Assembly: GCA_003550325.1 (NCBI GenBank)
Contig: QKWP01000003.1
Location: 262,847-326,846 of the forward strand
Direction: 5' to 3'
DNA from: Gigaspora rosea
Taxonomy: Eukaryota; Glomeromycota; Glomeromycetes; Diversisporales; Gigasporaceae
Length of the DNA: 64,000 nucleotides
Shown: one piece after another, positions 46,882-55,766 of the stretch
How positions within the stretch are numbered: the stretch's first letter is position 1
How the letters are laid out: each line of letters starts with the position of its first letter
Translations under genes and position numbers: made by a program
Notes under the pieces: model-generated
What the model was told of the DNA's origin: nothing
Database searches by the model: none
What the model saw: only the letters and a program-made list of their open reading frames with translations

Positions 46882-47835
46882 TTGCAAAACAATTATCTAG
46901 TCTTATTTTTATTTACCATGTACAACAATATTTTTATTATTAGATTAGCCACCCTTATTCCAATATTACAATTTCTAAAAATATTTCTCCTTTTCCTTTT
47001 TTTCTCAAAAAACAAAACTTTAATTTTCTTTATGGAAACTTTAACGCTCCAACTCCAAACCTTATTTACCCTTGCTGAAGTTATTAAGCATTGGAATTTA
47101 GACCCCTTATCACAAAATCATAGTTTGGGTATTACTCTAAATAATGTTATTGTAACTAATGGGAAAGAAGTTTTGCTCTCTTTACAATTTCCTACAGAAA
47201 ATGAAACCCAGATCCAGAATGATCCTTCACCTAAACCAAATCTTGAGAACTATATTTATACAACAGAACCTACTCAAAAAGGGTTAGAATTAAAACCAGA
47301 AGATAGTACAATTGACCCTCTATCAGATTCCATCGAAGAAAACACAATAATCCCTCCTGAACCAGAAAATAATAACCAAAAAGAACCAGAAAAGACCACC
47401 TTAAACAAACTAATTGATGACTTAACTGAGACAAGAGATAGAACATACATTTGAAGAGATCCTTTAACTGGAAATACTAACTCAAAGAAGTTACAAGAAA
47501 TACTCACTTGACTCAGAACAGAAAGCCGTAGAAAACATAGAGAACCCCAAGTTAGAGTCCTTGAAGCCTGTTATTATCTTGAACAATTAAAGATAAATAA
47601 CAAGACCAAGAAAGAAACCCAAAGGCTATGTAATGCTCTAAAAAAAAGCTTAGGATCCTGATGAGCTTCACGAGTATGGAAATGTGACAATTGAATTTTT
47701 CAACTACTCCAAATTTGTGGATTGACTATTCTCTACTCCACTACGGATATAACTTATACTAACTTGGAAAAGTTAAGTGAAGAAAAATTCTCTACGCTCT
47801 TGGATAAAGTTAGAATTCGCAGTGCTCATTCTTAA
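46882..47835 (+). pseudogene. Extra 3' ORF of the Ty3 element, unknown function
   Basis: Lies between integrase and the 3' LTR. The open part is 190 codons (46882-47454), starting with about 45 very hydrophobic residues (LVLFLFTMY, LKIFLLFLFF), though an internal ATG at 47032 (METLTLQLQTLFTLAEVIKH) would give a soluble acidic protein. After the first TGA the same frame continues to about 47835 with four more stops, all TGA (including two adjacent), and residues such as LEACYYLEQLK and ASRVWKCDN. No domain recognised; position recalls env-like or accessory ORFs of some Ty3 elements. Confidence 0.55.
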
Positions 47836-47844
47836 AGAGGACAG
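47834..47844 (+). other. Polypurine tract
   Basis: AAAGAGGACAG immediately upstream of the 3' LTR, the usual plus-strand primer position. Confidence 0.6.
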
Positions 47845-47847
47845 AAA

Positions 47848-48420
47848 TATTATGAATGTGTTTTAGTATTAGTTTCTTGAATGTATTTTCTAATATTAAT
47901 TTAGTTATATTTCATTATATTATTTTATTATATTATTATCTTATATTACATTATTATAATTTTATATTATTAACTATATATGGCTTAGTTAGAAGTACGA
48001 GTAACATGGTTAATCATTTCTACCATTTCACCATTTCTATCATTTCTACCATTTCTACCATTTCTACTATTTCTACTATTTCTACAATTTCTGCTATTTC
48101 ATACTATTGTAACTAATAACTGTAAAAAGATATATAAACCCTAGTTTTCTCACTTCCTGCACATTAGACTCAGATTCCTCTCCTCCTCACTCTAACGCCT
48201 AAAAATAGTTATATCTCTTGCATATTATTATCTAAATAAATAAAATATATCTTTGATCAATAAGTATACTCTTGTCATTTAATAAATATATACTGAACTG
48301 CTCTAGTGAAGTAATATTCCACTTCCACACTGCTTCATATCTTCTCTGACCCTTATAAGATCTCTGTTACTGTGTGCTGTGTTGCAAGTACTATATTGAA
48401 GGCTATAGTCGCTTGTAACA
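47848..48420 (+). repeat. 3' LTR
   Basis: Starts near 47848 (degraded TATTATGAATG where the 5' copy has TGTTATAG) and ends CTTGTAACA. It holds the ATTTCTACC minisatellite (48016-48105) and a TATA box. It has no transposon at the site equivalent to 29061/38511, which proves that insertion was later. Confidence 0.85.
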
Positions 48421-48659
48421 ATATTTAATTTTTTTGTGTAAAAAAAATTTTGCATCACGTAGATACTTGATTCCGCAAAATATGGGTACAAGTACAAGAA
48501 CAATGATTTTAGCAGGTGCACTTTCCAAGTTGATTTTTTGTTAAATTCAGATGGTAGATAAGTGATTACAGCTTTGGATCATGAAGTAAAAAGGCATTAG
48601 CAAGTGCGCTTTACAGGAACATTATTCTAATTTGTTTGAATTAGATATCAGAAAGGCAT

Positions 48660-49470
48660 TCTTATATTTTAGGCCTAGAATGTAATTGGTTTCAAAATCA
48701 ATAGAGCTGATGAAATATGTGCAAATTGCAACTAGTATAGTACATCTGACGTCTGGTGCCAAATGCATAACCCTTAGAAAATGACACAAATAGAATAGGA
48801 ACATTGTGCCCTCAAAAAATGACACAAGAGTGCAAGTAGAAATAGGAATGTTGATAATTGCATTAAAGAATTTCAATATAAAGCTACAGAAATTGAAGTA
48901 TAGTTGAATGGGTCCCTTTAATAGACTAAACCTGGTGAAATATATGCAAATTGCAATCGGTATAACACAACTAACATCTGGTGTCGAACATGTGACCCTT
49001 AGAGAACAGCACAAGGATGAATAAGCAGAAATGGAGATATTGATAATTGTATTAAGAAGTTTCAACTTAAACCTACAAAATATGAAAGTGTGTCAGAAAA
49101 TGGCACAAGAGTGGCAAGTAGAAGTAGTGATGTTGATAATCATATTAAGAAATTTCAACTCAAAGCTACAAAACATGAAAGTGTAATCGAATGGATCTCT
49201 TTAATAGATTAAGATAGACCTGATGGAATATATGCAAATTGCAACTGGTATAGCATATCTAACATCAAACGTGTAATCCTCAAAAAACAGCACCAGGGTG
49301 GACAAGTAGAAATAGAATGTTAACAATTGCATTAAGGGATTTTAACGAATATGAAAGTGTGATCGAATGGATCTCTTTAACAAATTAAATAATAGATTAA
49401 ATAATGTTCAAAAAATTGATCATTAAATCTGATGGAATAAGTGTAAATTGCAACCAATATAATACAACTA
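48660..49470 (+). repeat. Tandem SINE-like units with tRNA-like core
   Basis: The module GCAAATTGCAACTGGTATAG, CACATCTAACATCTGGTG, then CGAACATGTGACCCTTAG recurs near 48715, 48950, 49230 and (decayed) 49445, followed by AGTAGAAATAG, GATAATTGCATTAAG and AATTTCAACTTAAAGCTACA. GTATAGCACATCTAAC resembles a tRNA A-box/anticodon arm and the GTCGAACATGTGACC part a B-box. The minus ORF 48622-49065 is a translation of two units. Confidence 0.45.
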
Positions 49471-49714
49471 ATAATAGTAAATTATTACGGGTGAAATGCC
49501 TCTATATTTTTACTTTGCGCAATGAGAAAGGAATATCTTTATTAATATTTGTATATTTATTAAGTGTTACTATTTTTTTCCTTTTCACTACCTTTTTTTC
49601 ATATTACTAATCTCTTACTACTCTGATTAGCATCATTTCTATCAATTAATTATTAATTACCTATCAATGACTATATTTCTTACCGGTATGCACATTTTGT
49701 GCTGCACATGAGTA

Positions 49715-49876
49715 CTGCAAAGCGAAAACCTGGAATTGAGAGTTTTCTGAAATTAATTTTACAGATCAAACCCCGAAAAACACAATATAATTTATTTTAT
49801 AATTAATTTAAATTTATCAGGAGTCAGATCTGAAAGTGGAGCTGGCAAAACCAAAATTCCAGTTTTCGCTTTCAGC
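49715..49876. repeat. Short inverted-repeat element
   Basis: Left CTGCAAAGCGAAAACCTGGA pairs with the complement of the right end, GCTGAAAGCGAAAACTGGAA, 162 bp apart. No clear target duplication. Confidence 0.4.
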
Positions 49877-50035
49877 ACTAACACTGAATCGAATTCGTCT
49901 TGATCTATTCTTTGTAGTCCTGTGTGAATACGCACTATTTTCATCATACGATTTAGCATAGCGAGCTTTTATTTTGATTTTATAATGACAATTTTTGTAA
50001 CAGATATTGATAAATTTTGGATCTATTTTATGCAT

Positions 50036-50690
50036 GATTTTAAAATTTTTTAGGCCTTTTTTGTCAGCTTTTTTTTATTGTTATTAATACGAGTATAGTT
50101 GGATTTTGGTTGGGCATATATTTTCGATTTCACAATCATCTATAACAATGTTTAACACATTGACCCTAATAGCTATTGTAAATGCATATCTTGTTAAACT
50201 TAATAAAAAAATAATTCTCTAAACTTAAACCGATTTCTTAAATATATATACAATATTTATTAATCAAATTGTTTACTGACTAGTACAGTATATAGTTTAA
50301 TAACAAGACAAATAATAATTAATAAATGAATTAAAAAAAAACTGTCAACCATCAATAAGGATAACACGCGCATGAGAGTATAGATAGTATAAAAAACCAG
50401 ACACTAACTATAAAAAACATAGTATATAATCATATATACATCTAGTCTATTGTAGCTTTTAAAACTTGGTCGAATAGACTGCATTAAAAAAAAAATTAAT
50501 AGTAAGTATTGTTGTTTGAATCACTATTTTCAAGTTTAAAAAAACTTCAAGGCACAAAATATCTTGTACGATTGCTGAATTACCTTAACCTATAGGACAA
50601 AAAAATGTACTCATCACTAACCTAAATTATTCCTCTGTTCTCTGCTGTAAATATAATGAAAAGTGTAGTTTCAGCTTTTATAAATTAAAC
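50036..50690. other. AT-rich interval without gene
   Basis: No coding or repeat signal recognised. Confidence 0.4.
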
Positions 50691-50693
50691 AGG

Positions 50694-50970
50694 TAGATGG
50701 GTAATAAATAGATGAAAATAATAAGCTGGTGAGTGATAATAAAAAAGCAGGTAATAAGCAAGTAAGTAGTAGAGGTGCAGATGAATCGTCCCAATGATGT
50801 TATGAGCTTAAACCATAACTAGCTAAAGCTTATGTTGTAATTGGTTATAGCAAATATTGGGACGATTCGCCTGCATCTCTAGTGGGTAGTAATAAGTAGG
50901 TGGTGAGTAGTAATAATAGACAGGTGGGTGGTGATAATGGGCGGGCGGCGGGTGGTCAAGGTATTAATTG
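50694..50970 (+). repeat. Degenerate GGTRRTAATA-type minisatellite interrupted by a MITE
   Basis: Repeats of GGTGGTGAGTAGTAATAA and GGTAATAAGCAAG type on both sides of 50771-50880, becoming G-rich (GGGCGGGCGGCGGGTGG) at 50940-50957. Confidence 0.55.
50771..50880. mobile_element. 110-bp MITE
   Basis: Inverted ends AGAGGTGCAGATGAATCGTC and the complement of AGAGATGCAGGCGAATCGTC, 23 bp with two or three mismatches. Flanks TAGT and AGTG allow a short duplication but do not define it. Confidence 0.7.
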
Positions 50971-51111
50971 TAATGGGTTTATTAATTTTTTTTGTATATG
51001 ATAAAAAAATCTTCACATTTACAAACCTAATTTTTTATTAATTAAATTGCGTCATGTTTACTTAGTAATTGTCGATCATTTTCTCTAGTTGACTAGTGGA
51101 TCATCAATTAA

Positions 51112-51428
51112 TAAAATTCTATAAAATCTTATTATTTACAAAATTTTTATTAATTAACCCTAACATTATGCACTAAGTAAACTTATTCATAACTAAAAAT
51201 ACATCAAATCAGCATAATTATTTTTATTTTACCTGAAATTTGAAGAATAGATATATTATTTTGACTTTTTTGATCAAAAATCCAAAATTATGCATCTATT
51301 CTCCAAATTTCAAGTAAATAAAAATCATTATGCCGATTTGGTGTATTTTTAGATGCTCTACAAGTTTACTTAGTATATAAAGTCAGAATTTATTAATAAA
51401 AAATTTATGAATTATAAGATTTTATATA
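51112..51428. repeat. Hairpin repeat family, copy 4
   Basis: Same near-palindromic unit as at 19352, ending GAATTATAAGATTTTATA where the next element interrupts it. Confidence 0.75.
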
Positions 51429-52121
51429 GTACAGGACAGTAAAAAACATCCAATCTATACATATAGGCACCAATTTTGTGTGCTTATATGGGGTGTTCCA
51501 AGTTAAAAGGACCCATTTTTACAATTTTTTGAAAAATGAGTTTTTATTAGATTCATATAAAATTTGACATGATTGACATTTTTCAATTACAAAGGAAAGT
51601 CAATTTGCATAATAAAAAATCAAGATAATGTAAAAGAAAAATTACACGAGGTTGCGTAGGGCAAACACATCACGAGATTACCTGATAGTCACCTGTTACC
51701 TTTAACCAATCAAAATCGTGACATTTGATTAATCCCAGATCAGTCCAAAAATCAAAACAAATGATTAAACTCAATTATCTCAAAATAAACTATATATAAA
51801 AATGGGCCCTTTTAACTTGGAACACCCCATATAATCAATTTTGATTGGTTAATTTTTGTGTAATTGATTTTGATTGGCTAAAAACCTATATATGATTTCT
51901 TTTTTTTATATTAAATGCCAATTTTTTAAACTCATATAAACTTTAATGCCTTATAACTTCCTTAAAATTAATAAAACTAAAAAAATTCCTCTGACAGAAA
52001 TGTAGTTTATCTAATAATCTATCAATTTGTCAGAGGGTTTTTTGATTTAATTTTTTTTAAAAAAGTTATAACAATTTAAAGATTTACTAATAATGAGTGG
52101 ATGTCTTTTACTGTCTGGTAC
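51429..52121. mobile_element. 693-bp inverted-repeat element inserted in the hairpin array
   Basis: Left GTACAGGACAGTAAAAAACA and the complement of the right end, GTACCAGACAGTAAAAGACA, followed by TCCA on both. It separates hairpin copies 4 and 5. An inner inverted pair (CCTCTGACAGAAATG and CAATTTGTCAGAGG) lies at 51988-52035. Carries a nested element. Confidence 0.7.
51487..51831. mobile_element. Nested TA-flanked MITE, 341 bp
   Basis: The element is 51489-51829: TGGGGTGTTCCAAGTTAAAA at the left and its complement at the right (TTTTAACTTGGAACACCCCA), flanked by TA on both sides. Tc1/mariner-type by duplication; no ORF. Confidence 0.85.
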
Positions 52122-52126
52122 CACAG

Positions 52127-52240
52127 AATTTTATTAATAAAATTCTATAAAATCTTATGATTCACAAAATTTTACTAATTAATTCTAACTTTATGCACTA
52201 AGTAAACTTGTTTAGTATCTAAAAATACATCAAAATATAT
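52127..52240. repeat. Hairpin repeat family, copy 5 (partial)
   Basis: AGAATTTTATTAATAAAATT to CACTAAGTAAACTTG, first half only, followed by a short GGGTAAGGGTTAG-type telomere-like tract at 52266-52297. Confidence 0.65.
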
Positions 52241-52297
52241 ATTTTTGATTATTTAATTAAAATTTGGGTAAGGGTTAGTTAGAGATTAGAGTTAGGG

Positions 52298-52909
52298 CTT
52301 AATTTATAAGTAAAATTATCTTCCTGACACTTTTTATTAATGCTTCTAGGCAGATTTAGATACTTGTTTTTTGTATTTTCGGCATTTTTCACTTTTTTCT
52401 TTGTTTTTGTCTTGTCAGGCTGATCCATAAAGATCAAATTTTATGATTTGATTGGCTTTATATCACGTGAATTCACCTAGAGACAACCACTTTTTTTGGA
52501 ATCTGGCGTTTTCCCAAGGATAAATCGATTTTGTACTAAGTAAACCTCTCACATGTGCATAATTAAAGTTGTAGAGGAGATAATTATGAGCATAATGGTA
52601 GTTAAAACATTAAAATCAGCCAAGCGGATTGTAAAATATGGATATTTTTGTCTTTACGACTATTTGTTTACTTCTTTGTTTATATCATATAGTCATGAAG
52701 CAAATACACCTATATCTCATGATTCACTGGGCCGATTTTAATGTTTCAACTATTATTATACTCATATTTTTCTCTTATACTACATTTGTTATACACACAA
52801 AGGAGGTTTATTTAGTATGAAATCGATTATCCTTGGGGAAACAAAAAGGTGAAATTTAATAGTAAAATCACATGACTTTTCACTGGTTTATAGCTTCACT
52901 GGTTTATAG
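52298..52909. other. Interval without recognisable gene
   Basis: Two overlapping plus ORFs (52553-52741, 52638-52820) have no family signal. ATCACGTGAATTCACC at 52470 and CACATGACTTTTCACTGG at 52867 are the only compositional marks. Confidence 0.35.
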
Positions 52910-53348
52910 CAGGGGCAGTGATTTTTTTTGTTTCACATAATACTACAGATTCACGTAAATATGCTTATATTACATAATTTGGTATTTTCACTACAGAATA
53001 GTACATAATGTGGCAATTTTATCGCAAAATAGCACATAATGTGGCAATTTAAAAGTATTGTCACATAATTTGCCAATTTATTAGACAAAGTCTACAGATC
53101 CGGTATCTCCCGACGTAGAATTTGAATAAACTCAAATTATGAGCAAACAAAATTCGAAAAGTTCTGTAAATTTATGTCACAAAATCGCACATAAATTTGG
53201 TAAACATGCCACAGAATCTCATATAATTTGGTCAAGTTACCGCAGAATTGCGCATAATTTGGCAAATATGGTTAACATCACATCACATAATTTAAATTTT
53301 GTCACCACATAATTTTGGTTTTGTCATCACAGAAAATCACTGTCCCAG
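52910..53348. mobile_element. hAT-like MITE with subterminal CACATAATTTGGCAA repeats
   Basis: Left CAGGGGCAGTGATTTT and the complement of the right end, CTGGGACAGTGATTTTCTGT. The flanking octamers GTTTATAG and GTTCACAG agree at 6 of 8 positions, compatible with a decayed 8-bp duplication. At least eight copies of CACATAATTTGGCAA-like motif lie inside, possible transposase-binding repeats. Confidence 0.65.
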
Positions 53349-54539
53349 GTTCACAGGCAGATTACGAATTACAGCTAACTTCAAAAAGGTATAATCATGC
53401 AATTTTATCATATATATATAAATGGGAAATCGGGAAATCGAGCAATCAGGAAATCGGGCAATCGGGAAATCAAGTTATTATCAAAATTAAACTTTTTATT
53501 TTTTTTATTTATATATTGATAATGATAAATCAAATAAATTACTTTTATCATCATATTCAATGGACGCTCTATTTACAAAACTTGAATATAAACGATAAAC
53601 TTGCTTCAGATGTCGCATGTGTTTATATTGTGTAATTAACTTACAGGAACAAAAATGCAACTTAGCAGGGCTATAAAAACAGTAATGACCGGGAAATCTT
53701 AAAGAATTTGAGATATTATAAAGTTTTACAAGGCGAATTTTTAAAAAAGGGAAATCACACCGATTTCCCAGACATGGTGATCTTCACCTGTGTACACCTT
53801 TTTGAAATTGGCTATAAGTTTTTTTTAATTGCAATATTCACAGAATTTTGCAAACTGCAATAATTTATAAATTATTATTTACAAGAAGTAATGTAAATAA
53901 TAAAAGACTAACTAAAAAATGTGAACAACTTAATACCTTTTGTACAATTCTTGGTTGGTAAATATTTAATTATTTTACCCATTGAATTTAGTCAATAAGC
54001 ATAAATTCCTAAATGCGTTGCGTAAGCAACGTGAGATACTCTAATGCTACATTATGCTGCTAGGCCAAAAAAGTATGCATTGATCATCTCTACCTATGAC
54101 TAATAATGATATCGATATCAACAATTAGAAATATTTGATTAAAATCATTATTTGTTAATAAATGATATGAATAATAATTTTTTAAACTGTCACATATCAA
54201 TTACTATCGATTTCTATCTATATCGATAGAAATTGATAAAGGATATTTAAATAGATACTTATTTAATAACCATTTAAAATCAATACTAATCCCCTTGCAA
54301 ATTTTGGTGATGATATAGACTATAAATAATAAATCAAAATAATTTCATCAAACAATAAAACAAATTTTGAAACAACTATAGTTTTTTTTTTGATCTTAAA
54401 ATTTTAGCTAATATCTTCTGTTCAAATAGCAATTATAAATTTAGAAGTACAATAAATGACTCTGGTAGACTGCTTCTTGCAATTTATTCAACTAGCAGCT
54501 ACTAAGTTTCAAATAAGAAAGCTGTGCAATTCAATTTGC
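53349..54539. other. AT-rich interval
   Basis: GGGAAATC/GGGCAATC tandem at 53423-53472 and a short palindrome at 54205-54235 (ATCGATTTCTATC and complement). No gene. Confidence 0.4.
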
Positions 54540-54990
54540 TAGGAACTAAGAATGAAGGCAATTTTTAAATTGCGCAAAGCTGAAACAAGGAATTTTTGCA
54601 CTGCCTTTGCAGCAAAAGATCCTTGAACCCATACTGCAGTTATAAAGCTGAAAGCAAAAGTTCTTACAGTGCAGCTCCAACCAAGGAACATAAAACAAAA
54701 GGTTTTTTAATTGCCACTGCAACTGTAATCTAAACAAAGGTTTTTGAACTGTCACTACGGCATTGTGCTGCCATGGAGCCAAAAACAAAGGGACCTTGCA
54801 GCCGTATAATCAGGACAAATGGCCCTGAAACATCTCTGCAGCCACAAAGCCAAAACAAAAAAATTCATGTACTATCTCTATCGCTGCAAGATAAAAACAA
54901 TGATCCCTTGAATTGTCACTGAAAAAGACTTTGAGCTGCCAAGAACCAAAACAAAAGGCCTTGTACTACTACTGCAACTTCGAAGCTCAT
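54540..54990 (+). repeat. Degenerate ~55-70-bp minisatellite
   Basis: Recurring AAACAAAGG, CCTTGAACTGTCACTGCA and GAGCTGCCAAGAACC-type motifs. The minus ORF 54546-54788 is a translation of it. Confidence 0.55.
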
Positions 54991-55163
54991 TTAACCATTT
55001 AACATCGTTATCATTAAATTAAGTGTTCATTATACTTAAAATATAGTGCTTGCAGCAAAGAATGTTCAGGTTATACAATAGAGCCAGTCTTTACTACAAG
55101 GTGAGCAATCACAAAAAGAAAGATAACCTTTTATACTGATTTTATAATCAGAATATACGATTA

Positions 55164-55306
55164 CAGTTGAACCTCTCCAAACCGGTATGCATGGTGGACA
55201 AGTTTTGTATCAGTATTGAGAGGTTATTGGATTTGAATTCATTATAAACCATTAGATTATATAGCAGAAAAGGACTTGATAGATTAATTTTTATCAGATT
55301 TGACTG
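55164..55306. mobile_element. 143-bp pogo-like MITE
   Basis: Starts CAGTTGAACCTCTCC and ends with the complement of CAGTCAAATCTGATA, flanked by TA on both sides (55162-55163, 55307-55308). Inner pair AACCTCTC/GAGAGGTT. Terminal CAGT and CCTCTC recall the element at 7754. Confidence 0.55.
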
Positions 55307-55308
55307 TA

Positions 55309-55766
55309 TATGAATGTATGCACATTGTCGTTCTTTTTTTTATCATGTTAATTCATCGATCTAATTCGGCGTTCTTTGTGTAATTAATTTTTGTAGCAAG
55401 TTATGTTACTTCTTTTTATTATTAAATCCCTTAATTATTTTAAATTGCTTATAAAAAATTTAATACTTCAAATTTGGTCCATTAAACTGATGAATCTGAT
55501 ATAAGTGTATGTATTTATTTATTGATATGATAATATTACTAAATATAATACATAATTTTATTACAAAAAGTTTAGAATAATATTGTTAATAATATTTGTT
55601 ATTTTACTGTACAAACTACATTCAGACCTCTCTAAATACATAACCGAGGGAACTATATGAAAAAATTAAAAATTTTTCACTTAGAAAGATATTGTATTTA
55701 GAGATAAGAATTTACAAGTAACTTATGAGTTGGGGTTAAGCAAAGGCCAGGTATTTAGCGAAGTTT
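55309..55766. other. 3' flank of the membrane-protein gene
   Basis: AT-rich, no ORF; a CAGACCTCTCTAAATACATA motif at 55623 resembles a pogo-like end without partner. Confidence 0.4.

Larger units (their letters stand above)
28898..48420 (+). mobile_element. Ty3-type LTR retrotransposon, 5' LTR split by a DNA transposon
   Basis: LTR termini are TGTTA and TAACA (5' end at 28898, 3' end at 48420). Four-base ATAT lies directly on both sides (28894-28897, 48421-48424). Without the 9.44-kb insertion and one TTAA the element is about 10.1 kb. Order: LTR, gag, protease, Cys-rich segment, coiled coil, RT, RNase H, integrase, extra ORF, LTR; RT before integrase marks Ty3. Shared parts of the two LTRs differ at about a dozen positions over ~340 bp by eye, so the insertion is not recent. 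Many stops and frameshifts: no autonomous activity. Confidence 0.85.

Noticed and set aside
48622-49065. 147-codon minus ORF with periodic Cys
   Set aside because: Periodicity follows the underlying tandem repeat.
54546-54788. 80-codon Cys-rich minus ORF
   Set aside because: Translation of a degenerate minisatellite.
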